This document shows positions 1 through 5,759 of a stretch of DNA of 15,375 nt, piece after piece. The stretch is from an uncultured Candidatus Saccharibacteria bacterium (GTDB taxonomy: Bacteria > Patescibacteriota > Saccharimonadia > Saccharimonadales > Saccharimonadaceae), in contig CALIXX010000009.1 of assembly GCA_938046115.1 (NCBI GenBank), positions 1 through 15,375 of the forward strand, given 5' to 3'. The notes beneath the pieces were generated by a model that was given only the letters and a program-made list of their open reading frames with translations, did not search any database and had not been told where the DNA came from. A program made the translations under genes and the position numbers. The first letter of the stretch is position 1, and each line of letters starts with the position of its first letter.

Positions 1-124
1 TTCTGCGCCAGCGAGCAAAGAGCAGAAATTAACGTCGAGAAAGAAGTACTCTGAGATTTATACAGAAGAAAAGGTGTCAACACAAAATAAGATTTCTGAG
101 TTGAGCTCGCTAGCCAGCTCTTCC
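1..124. other. Gene-free left edge
   Basis: This stretch lies downstream of the CPBP protease gene, which ends at 125 on the minus strand. I see no convincing coding region on either strand. A weak 5-bp inverted repeat (103-107 with 116-120) lies just past the stop codon, without a clean U-tract, so it is at best a poor terminator. A TTGACA hexamer lies on the minus strand at 75-80, but the only good -10 (TATAAA, 57-62) is just 12 nt away. I do not call a promoter here. Confidence 0.4.
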
Positions 125-922
125 CTACCCCACCATAAAGACAAACATCGCCAGGAATGCAATCGCATTCTTGAGCATATGAATGAGAATGCCGGGCCAT
201 ATTGTACCAGTCGTATGACGCAGCGCCACCAGCACGATGCTGAGCATCGCGACATCAATGCCGACATTGAGCTGGCCATGTACATAACCAAAGAGCCCAC
301 TCACCACTACGGTAATAAGCCACAATGGCATGTGCGCAGTGTGGAGCTTGCTATACAAATAGCCGCGAAACACCAGCTCCTCGGCCACTGGTGCTACTAC
401 TACCAACATTGCAAAGGCGAGCAAGCGCTCTGCGCCATAGAGCTGCTTGAAACCGAGATTTTGTGCCTGAGTCGCATCAAAGCCAGGCAACCACTGCTTG
501 GCCGCCGCCAGCGCGATCATCGATAGTACAATGTAGATAATAAAGCCCACCAGCGCCCAACCAAAGTCGCGCCACTGCAGCGAGCGCCGCCACCCAAGCT
601 GGCGCATGCTCGTGCGAAAGCTCGCTGGTGCCTTGGGCCGTGCGCGCCACACTAGCCATGGTAGGCCAATCAGCAGCATCAGCGCCACCACATAGACCGC
701 TGTTTGCATCATGATAAGCGGCAAGACCGGCACCGACTCTTGGCCATGAAACAGGAGATAGAGCACTGCACTACAGAGCAGCCCCGCCCCCATAAAGCTC
801 AGCCACACCCACAGCGGCCAACCAAGCCACGAGGCAACGCGCAGCAGGCGCTGGCGCGGCGTGAGTGGTGTCTTGGGCCGGGGGGCGTGAGCAGCTTTGG
901 GTCGGAGAGCAACGCGTATCAT
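125..922 (-). CDS. CPBP family intramembrane metalloprotease (Abi/CAAX-protease-like)
   Basis: Multi-pass membrane protein of about 265 aa with the CPBP (Rce1/Abi) signature. The EELVFRG motif supplies paired glutamates and an arginine (about residues 181-186), a His follows in a later helix (GYVHGQ), and another His/Asn set lies near the C-terminus (LIHMLKNA). About six to eight hydrophobic segments surround them. In the family these residues sit within the membrane and catalyse proteolysis or prenyl-protein processing; bacterial substrates are mostly unknown. A longer reading from a GTG at 967 is possible, but the ATG at 922 has an upstream AAGGA about 9 nt away and fits better. It follows rseP by about 107 nt on the same strand and is probably the last gene of the frr-uppS-rseP unit. 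Two intramembrane proteases side by side suggests envelope quality control or signalling (inference). Confidence 0.85.
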   Translation of the reverse strand: MIRVALRPKAAHAPRPKTPLTPRQRLLRVASWLGWPLWVWLSFMGAGLLCSAVLYLLFHGQESVPVLPLIMMQTAVYVVALMLLIGLPWLVWRARPKAPASFRTSMRQLGWRRSLQWRDFGWALVGFIIYIVLSMIALAAAKQWLPGFDATQAQNLGFKQLYGAERLLAFAMLVVVAPVAEELVFRGYLYSKLHTAHMPLWLITVVVSGLFGYVHGQLNVGIDVAMLSIVLVALRHTTGTIWPGILIHMLKNAIAFLAMFVFMVG

Positions 923-1028
923 AGGGTAAATTCCTTGGGTATTACCATTGCGTGGTGGAGTGGCCACACCTCATCGCAGCGCACAGCGCCACAGCACCGC
1001 TCCATCATATCAACCCGCTTAACCTGCA

Positions 1029-2195
1029 TCAATGCACCAACTTCCCGATATCAGCAATCGTCACGAGCACAATCAAGCCAAGCAAGCACAAGAAGCCAGC
1101 TGCTTGGATATTCTCTTCCATCTGCTTGCTAAGTGGCTTGCGCAGCAGGCGGAAGATCGCCATCACCGTCCAGCGGCCACCATCGAGCGCCGGAATGGGC
1201 AAGATATTCATCACTGCCAGCGATAACGCAATGATCGCCGTCAGCAGCAACACATGAACCACGCCAGCCTGCCCTGCTGCCGGGAAGATAATAGCAAAGA
1301 TCCCCACCGGGCCAGCCACGGCATTACCCACCTGCGATAAGTTTTGCTTGGCCTGCTGGCTCGTCGCGCTGTCGCTGCTAAACTGCTGCACCAGACTGGT
1401 GGCGAGATTTACCACCATATCACCCAGGCCCTGGAGCGTCACTCTCGTAAGCTGCGCCGTTGTCACCACACCGACAATCGGTGCCGACCAGGTGGCGCGG
1501 ATTGTATCTTGCTGCTTGGTGAGCTCTGCCCCTAGGTAGCCTTTGCGGTCGGGATTATCTTTGCGCAGCGCCACCATGGCAGTGGCTTGCTTATCACCGC
1601 GGGTGTACACTACAGGCACAGTTTCGCCCTTGTGTTGGCTCGCAAAGTGCGCTAGGTCGGTTGTGCTGCGCACCGTTTGCCCAGCCAGCTGGTTAATTGC
1701 ATCACCCTGGCGGAGGCCTGCCTTGGCGGCGGGCAAACCAGAAGTGAGCGTGCCAAGCTGCACTGGGTGGTTGCTCACCACTGCATCGCTTGGTAGGTAA
1801 AATTGGTTGTCGATCATCTTAGGCAAGCCCACCCAGGCGAGGCCAGTCAGGAGCACCACCGCAGTCAGCCAGTTGACGGTCACGCCAGCCAGCAAGATTT
1901 TGGTCTTTTGCCAAAAGGTCGCTGCGCCATAATCACCAGGCTGATCGGCCGCATCGTGCTCGCCCTGCAGCTTGACGAAGCCACCCAGCGGCAGCCAGTT
2001 GAGCGAGAAGCGAACATTCTCGCCCAGAATACTTTTTTTGATCACCTTGCTATAGGCCTGCGGTGGAAAGCCAATGCCAAATTCCTCCACCACCACACCA
2101 TTGCGCCGCGCCACAATGCCATGGCCTAGCTCGTGCGTTGCCACGAGTAGCGTCAGTGCGATTACCCCAATGATAATACCAATCACTATTTCCAT
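1029..2195 (-). CDS. rseP: RseP-like site-2 intramembrane zinc metalloprotease (M50B)
   Basis: 388 aa. The zinc site HELGH (residues 21-25) lies in the first membrane helix and is followed by the conserved EFGIGFPP segment. The second catalytic motif, NILPIPALDGG (330-340), supplies the Asp ligand in a late helix. Between them lie a membrane segment (about 98-122) and one PDZ domain (about 135-215) that would gate access of the substrate. The family cleaves membrane-anchored anti-sigma factors or leftover signal peptides within the bilayer. Length is normal for one-PDZ members (E. coli RseP has two PDZ domains and about 450 aa). The start is fixed by AAGGAGG a few bases upstream of the ATG. 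It follows uppS by 12 nt, a pairing common in bacteria (uppS-cdsA-dxr-rseP), although cdsA and dxr are absent here. Confidence 0.96.
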   Translation of the reverse strand: MEIVIGIIIGVIALTLLVATHELGHGIVARRNGVVVEEFGIGFPPQAYSKVIKKSILGENVRFSLNWLPLGGFVKLQGEHDAADQPGDYGAATFWQKTKILLAGVTVNWLTAVVLLTGLAWVGLPKMIDNQFYLPSDAVVSNHPVQLGTLTSGLPAAKAGLRQGDAINQLAGQTVRSTTDLAHFASQHKGETVPVVYTRGDKQATAMVALRKDNPDRKGYLGAELTKQQDTIRATWSAPIVGVVTTAQLTRVTLQGLGDMVVNLATSLVQQFSSDSATSQQAKQNLSQVGNAVAGPVGIFAIIFPAAGQAGVVHVLLLTAIIALSLAVMNILPIPALDGGRWTVMAIFRLLRKPLSKQMEENIQAAGFLCLLGLIVLVTIADIGKLVH

Positions 2196-2207
2196 ATTCC
2201 TCCTTCG

Positions 2208-2903
2208 TTATCCCCCAAAGCGCCGCTGCCGCCGGGCATACTCGGCCAGCATAGCATCGACGTCGGCGTGTGTCATATCTGGCCATGGCTTATCCAAGAA
2301 CAGCAGCTCGCTATAGGCGCTGCGCCACAGCATGAAGTTGCTCAGCCGCTGCTCACCACTGGTGCGAACGATCAAATCACACGGTGGCACATCTGGTGTA
2401 TACAAAAATTGCTCAAAGATCTGCGCTGTTACCTTCTTGTGAACCGAGAGCGTTTTGCGCAAGCGATTGACTGCGTCGATAATCTCCTGCTGTCCACCAT
2501 AATTAAACGACAGCACCATTGTACCCTGCCGCAAATCCTTGGTGGCAGCCTCAGCAGCATCGATCGCCTTCTTGACCCGCCGGCTTAGGCGCAGGCGCGT
2601 CCCTGCCACGCGGATGCGCACCCCATGCTCGATGAAGATCGGCAGGTCTTGGTCGAGCATCGTCACCAGCAGATTCATCAAGTGCTTGACCTCTGGGCCG
2701 CTGCGATGCCAGTTCTCGGTGCTAAAGATATAGGCGCTGACATAGGGCACGCCACGCTTGATGGTGGTAAGAGCAATATCGCGCAGCTTCTCGTAGCCCG
2801 CGCTGTGCCCTTCTTGGGCCGAGAGACCGCGCTGCTTGGCCCAGCGCCGGTTGCCATCAACAATATAGCCCACATGTTGCGGCAAGTGCGTAGTAGCACT
2901 CAT
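2208..2903 (-). CDS. uppS: Isoprenyl transferase (undecaprenyl diphosphate synthase)
   Basis: 231-aa cis-prenyltransferase. It extends farnesyl diphosphate with isopentenyl diphosphate to make the C55 carrier lipid for peptidoglycan and surface glycans. Signature blocks appear in order: HVGYIVDGNRRWAK near the N-terminus, with catalytic Asp16 in DGN; the FSTENW block; LSFNYGGQQEI; and near the C-terminus DLIVRTSGEQRLSNFMLW followed by SELLFLDKPWPD, the diphosphate and dimer region. The product chain length cannot be read from the sequence. GGAG lies about 6 nt before the ATG. The gene sits 52 nt after frr and 12 nt before rseP in one minus-strand unit, the frr-uppS order seen in many bacteria. 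Confidence 0.96.
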   Translation of the reverse strand: MSATTHLPQHVGYIVDGNRRWAKQRGLSAQEGHSAGYEKLRDIALTTIKRGVPYVSAYIFSTENWHRSGPEVKHLMNLLVTMLDQDLPIFIEHGVRIRVAGTRLRLSRRVKKAIDAAEAATKDLRQGTMVLSFNYGGQQEIIDAVNRLRKTLSVHKKVTAQIFEQFLYTPDVPPCDLIVRTSGEQRLSNFMLWRSAYSELLFLDKPWPDMTHADVDAMLAEYARRQRRFGG

Positions 2904-2955
2904 GCCTGGCTCCGTGGTTGACGGTTGGTTGCGTACGTCGGCAGAGAGCGCGTCA

Positions 2956-3510
2956 TTAAATCGTCAAAATATCCTTCTCTTTAGCGGCAAAGGCGGCTTC
3001 TATTGTGGCTTGGTGCTGTGCCATGAGGCGATCGATCTCCTTCTCCACCGCCTTCACGTCATCTTCACTCAGTTCCTTGGCTTCTTTGCGGCGCTTGGCA
3101 TCCTTCAGGGCGTCTTGGCGTACCCCGCGCAGCGCAATGCGTGCTTCTTCTACCTTCTCGCTGGCTTGCTTAACCAGTTGTTTACGGCGCTCCTCCGTCA
3201 GTGGTGGCACTGGCACTCGGACGACGTGGCCATCATCGCTGGGGTTGAGGCCAAGCGCTTGATCGGCTCGGATGGCGCTGGCAATCTTTTGCAAATTAGC
3301 TGGGTCAAATGGCGTGATCTGCAGCAGTGTTGCCTCTGGTGCCGTCACGTTAGCCACTTGGTTGAGCGGCATGCTGGTGCCATACGCCTCGACCATAATG
3401 CCATCCAGCATACTGGCGTGAGCCCGGCCGGTGCGGATCTTCCCCAGGCGCTCCTCCAGGTGCTCCAGCACATGGTTCATCTTTTCTTCGTAGGGGGTGG
3501 TATCAAACAT
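2956..3510 (-). CDS. frr: Ribosome recycling factor
   Basis: 184 aa, the normal length for RRF. With EF-G and IF3 it splits post-termination ribosomes. The N-terminal half holds the KIRTGRAHA block (about residues 24-32), which begins the three-helix domain. LTEERRKQLVK (about 104-114) and ALRGVRQDALK (about 126-136) are the conserved helix that contacts 23S rRNA. The gene leads the frr-uppS-rseP-CPBP unit. An extended -10 box lies at 3537-3545 and AGAAGGAGA lies about 5 nt before the ATG, so it has its own promoter. In many bacteria frr follows rpsB-tsf-pyrH; here pyrH is missing and the tsf terminator plus about 400 nt separate the two blocks. Confidence 0.98.
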   Translation of the reverse strand: MFDTTPYEEKMNHVLEHLEERLGKIRTGRAHASMLDGIMVEAYGTSMPLNQVANVTAPEATLLQITPFDPANLQKIASAIRADQALGLNPSDDGHVVRVPVPPLTEERRKQLVKQASEKVEEARIALRGVRQDALKDAKRRKEAKELSEDDVKAVEKEIDRLMAQHQATIEAAFAAKEKDILTI

Positions 3511-3536
3511 CGCGATCTCCTTCTTGGTTTTCCTTT

Positions 3537-3545
3537 ATTGTACCA
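3537..3545 (-). promoter_or_regulatory. Extended -10 promoter of frr
   Basis: On the minus strand this reads TGGTACAAT, an extended -10 (TGN plus TACAAT). Transcription should start near 3530, about 20 nt before the frr start codon, leaving room for the AAGGAG ribosome binding site. No good -35 is visible (CTCACA at 15 nt spacing is the best). Confidence 0.7.
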
Positions 3546-3690
3546 TTATTTGCCAGGGTGTGAGGAGAGTTTGCAGAAAAATAGCGGGCATTGTTGCTTG
3601 CGCTTACTCGATGAGATCCTATTTGGGTGAAGTGCCTCTCGGTCATTGCTCATCTCGGTCTTAACTCATAATCCTAGAATCGGTACAGCA

Positions 3691-3808
3691 CCTTCACGGC
3701 ATACTCACTACACCGAAAATGTTCCGGCCAGATGGTGCGAGGAGCTTACCCCTTCGCGTATTTGCTGGCCTCCATATATTTTCTTGTGCAGCGAGCTTGC
3801 CGTGAGGG
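3691..3808 (+). ncRNA. Candidate structured RNA: long irregular hairpin between frr and tsf
   Basis: Four nested stems build one rod: 3691-3700 with 3799-3808 (10 bp), 3715-3720 with 3778-3783 (6 bp), 3726-3731 with 3765-3770 (6 bp) and 3735-3742 with 3752-3759 (8 bp, 9-nt loop). Between the first two stems lies a nearly symmetric internal loop of 14 and 15 nt. Shorter helices (3672-3676 with 3827-3831, and 3683-3685 with 3811-3813) could extend the base. Four pairs are G-U on the plus strand and would be A-C on the minus strand, while two mismatches behave the other way, so the plus strand is only mildly favoured. A long hairpin with a large central bubble is the general plan of 6S RNA, but I cannot identify a family. 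A CATAAT box at 3667-3672 could be a -10. No clear 3' terminator is visible. Confidence 0.35.
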
Positions 3809-3851
3809 TATACAAAAAACTATAAATAGGAGGAGGTGCGGATGAAGCCAC

Positions 3852-3885
3852 AAAAAAACGAGTGGCACATTTCTCGTGCCACTCG
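3852..3885 (-). terminator. Intrinsic terminator of rpsB-tsf
   Basis: A perfect 10-bp stem (3876-3885 with 3859-3868) and 7-nt loop is followed on the minus strand by seven Ts (3858-3852). It begins 27 nt past the tsf stop codon. This is a textbook Rho-independent terminator for the minus strand; on the plus strand there is no U-tract after it. Confidence 0.95.
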
Positions 3886-3911
3886 CTACGCAAAAGCTTA
3901 CTCTCTCGCGA

Positions 3912-4508
3912 CTATTCTGTCACGCCCAGCTCAATCCGCTTGAACTGGCTAACGCGGACGTTCTCGCCGCGCAGTGCTACCTGCTCTTTGATGAGCTGGC
4001 CAACGGTTTTGCTGTCGTCGAGCACAAAGGCTTGCTCGGCCAAGACCTGCTCGGCGAAGTGCTTCTTGAGCTGCCCTTCGACGATTTGGTCGCGCATTGC
4101 CTCAGGCTTGCTTGCCAAAGCATCGCTGGCGAGAAATTCCTGCTTCTTGGCGTCGTACACCTCAGCTGGGATGTCGTCCATCGTGGCATAGCGCGGGTTC
4201 ATCGCAGCAACCTGCATAGCAATCTGGTGCGCAAACTCCTTAAACTCAGGCAGGCGAGCTACAAAATCTGTCTCGCAGTTGACCTCGACCACCACACCGA
4301 TCCGACCACTATGGACATAGCTCTCGATCAACCCTTCGCGGGTCTCGCGGTCTCCCTTTTTCTCCGCCTTGGTCAGGCCCTTTTTGCGCAGGGCATTGAG
4401 TGCTGAATCAAAGTCACCTTCGGCCTCCACCAGCGCCTTCTTAGCATCGGTCAGGCCAATGCCAGTTAGCTCCTTGAGCTTCTTGATGTCATCAATCGTC
4501 ACCGCCAT
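3912..4508 (-). CDS. tsf: Translation elongation factor EF-Ts
   Basis: 198 aa. EF-Ts is the nucleotide exchange factor that regenerates EF-Tu-GTP. The N-terminal UBA-like domain (about residues 1-50) starts with IDDIKKLKELTGIGLTDAKK. A flexible linker leads to the core with the diagnostic VEVNCETDFVAR (about 74-85); the TDFVA residues contact the EF-Tu nucleotide site. The protein is much shorter than the roughly 280-aa E. coli form and matches short one-core versions such as that of Thermus, so it probably lacks part of the second core repeat and the coiled coil. The start is set by AAGGAGG inside the end of rpsB, with only 2 nt between the genes, so translation is probably coupled to S2 synthesis. 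A strong terminator follows. Confidence 0.98.
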   Translation of the reverse strand: MAVTIDDIKKLKELTGIGLTDAKKALVEAEGDFDSALNALRKKGLTKAEKKGDRETREGLIESYVHSGRIGVVVEVNCETDFVARLPEFKEFAHQIAMQVAAMNPRYATMDDIPAEVYDAKKQEFLASDALASKPEAMRDQIVEGQLKKHFAEQVLAEQAFVLDDSKTVGQLIKEQVALRGENVRVSQFKRIELGVTE

Positions 4509-4510
4509 GG

Positions 4511-5212
4511 TTAGTTCTCCTCCTTCGTTGCCTTGCCCTCGTTGACTGCTGCACTGAAGTAATCGAGCATCAGCTGCAGGCTCTTGATCGCATCATCGTT
4601 GGCGGGAATAGGATAATCCACCAGGTCCGGATTGGCGTTGGTGTCAACAATACCGATTACTGGCACACCCAGCGTCTTGGCCTCGCGCAATGCGTTGTTG
4701 TCAGCCAAGATATCAAGCACTAGCACCAGTCCAGGCTTGCCATTGAGGTCTTTGATGCCACCGTATTTGAAGTTGAGACTATCGATCTCTTCTTGGTAGC
4801 GCTGGACTTCCAGCTTGTTGTAACGCTTCTCAAGGTCACCACTCGCCATGCGGCGCTCCAAGTCCTTGAGCTTCTTGATCTGTGCTGTGGTGGTCGTCAC
4901 ATTAGTGAGCATCCCACCGACCCAGCGGTTGGTCACATATGGCTGGCCAACTGCCTCGGCTGCTTGGCGCGTGATGTCCTTCGCCTGCTTCTTGGTGCCA
5001 ACGAAGAGGACTTGCTTGCCGCTTGCCACTGTCTTGCTAATAATAGGCAGCGCCACATTCAGCGCCTCAACCGTCTTCGCGAGGTCGATGATGTGGCTAT
5101 CTTGCCGCTTGCTATGAATATATGGTGCCATCTTCGGATGCCACCGGCTGGTCTTGTGCCCAAAATGAGCACCGGCTTCAAACAAAGCCTTGATATCTGC
5201 CTGCACGGCCAT
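4511..5212 (-). CDS. rpsB: 30S ribosomal protein S2
   Basis: 233 aa, full length for S2, which binds late to the 30S head-body junction. Family hallmarks include the N-terminal GAHFGHKTSRWHPKM block, a middle FVGTKKQAKDITRQAA with TNRWVGGMLTN, the coiled-coil insertion around residues 115-150, and the C-terminal PVIGIVDTNANPDLVDYPIP. It is the first gene of the rpsB-tsf operon. The promoter (5292-5319) has near-consensus boxes and the mRNA would carry a leader of about 73 nt with a small hairpin. CTCCTT at 5222-5227 (AAGGAG on the coding strand) sits 9 nt from the ATG. S2 represses its own operon through the leader in enterobacteria; whether that happens here is unknown. Confidence 0.99.
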   Translation of the reverse strand: MAVQADIKALFEAGAHFGHKTSRWHPKMAPYIHSKRQDSHIIDLAKTVEALNVALPIISKTVASGKQVLFVGTKKQAKDITRQAAEAVGQPYVTNRWVGGMLTNVTTTTAQIKKLKDLERRMASGDLEKRYNKLEVQRYQEEIDSLNFKYGGIKDLNGKPGLVLVLDILADNNALREAKTLGVPVIGIVDTNANPDLVDYPIPANDDAIKSLQLMLDYFSAAVNEGKATKEEN

Positions 5213-5238
5213 ATCGCATTACTCCTTTTTGCCTTGCC

Positions 5239-5261
5239 CCACACGGTATGGAGTGGTGTGG
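5239..5261 (-). promoter_or_regulatory. Hairpin in the rpsB mRNA leader
   Basis: A 6-bp inverted repeat, CCACAC with GTGTGG (5239-5244 with 5256-5261), lies in the 5' leader of rpsB between the predicted transcription start (about 5285) and the ribosome binding site (5222-5227). It could take part in autoregulation, but nothing in the sequence matches a known S2 leader motif that I can recall. Confidence 0.35.
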
Positions 5262-5291
5262 AGCTGTGTCGTTATGGTTGGTTACAGGAGA

Positions 5292-5319
5292 ATTATAGCA
5301 TATGATGGCTGAGTATCAA
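5292..5319 (-). promoter_or_regulatory. Promoter of rpsB-tsf
   Basis: On the minus strand TTGATA (5314-5319) and a perfect TATAAT (5292-5297) are separated by 16 nt, and TGC directly before the -10 gives an extended -10. This is the most consensus-like promoter in the window, as expected for a strongly expressed ribosomal operon. The predicted start is near 5285. Confidence 0.88.
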
Positions 5320-5394
5320 AGGGGTGGTGGTTCTCACGCTGCTTCTCTCGGATGGTGTATGTTATGCAATGACTACTAAAGTTAAGTTGTAGAC

Positions 5395-5736
5395 TTATGT
5401 GCGATCTTGCGACGCAGATTGCGCTCGCTGGTGTTTGCGCAATGTCGTCAGCAGCAGATAGAGTGAGTTGCAGTCCTGCAGCGTTGCATGTGTAGCAGTA
5501 ATCATACGCTCACCACGTGAGGCGTCGTCTTGTGCTTGATCAAACACCCGCACCCCTGTCGCATCGTAGTCAATCACCCAGCGCTCGGCAATCACCACTC
5601 GCCCAGCATCCTGCTGAAGCCATGGCTCAACGGCATGCTGGATATGGCTGAGGTAGTTCGCTGCTACTTTTTCGTTGTCAAGCGGTTCAAACGATAAATT
5701 CTTCAGTTGCTCAACTGGTGATTTAGTCTCCTTCAT
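5395..5736 (-). CDS. Uncharacterised 113-aa protein downstream of the caspase/CHAT-like gene
   Basis: I do not recognise this family. The protein is soluble, without signal peptide or membrane helix. It has a charged N-terminus, a central segment that looks like a small alpha/beta domain (around RVVIAERWVIDYDATGVRVF), a segment with TATHATLQDCNSLYLLLTTLR, and a polar tail. A longer reading begins at 5760, where its ATG overlaps the stop of the 684-aa gene (TAATG). The ATG at 5736 is favoured because AAAAAGGAG ends 6 nt before it. A TATAAT sequence at 5759-5764 overlaps the junction and could also serve as an internal -10, giving a 16-nt leader with that binding site intact. The tight link to the upstream gene suggests the two act together, possibly as enzyme and partner or inhibitor (inference). 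Confidence 0.75.
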   Translation of the reverse strand: MKETKSPVEQLKNLSFEPLDNEKVAANYLSHIQHAVEPWLQQDAGRVVIAERWVIDYDATGVRVFDQAQDDASRGERMITATHATLQDCNSLYLLLTTLRKHQRAQSASQDRT

Positions 5737-5759
5737 AGCGCGCTCCTTTTTCGTTTTCA

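Noticed and set aside
125..967. Longer CPBP start at 967 (GTG)
   Set aside because: The GTG lacks a suitably spaced binding site, while the ATG at 922 has AAGGA about 9 nt upstream; the extra 15 residues are not typical of the family.
2902..3630. 242-codon plus-strand frame antisense to frr
   Set aside because: It lies opposite a clear RRF gene with good promoter and binding site; its translation shows no family motif and is a mirror of the Ala/Glu/Arg-rich codons of frr.
3708..3893. 61-codon minus-strand frame after tsf
   Set aside because: It begins inside the terminator stem of tsf, would need read-through, and shows no protein-like pattern.
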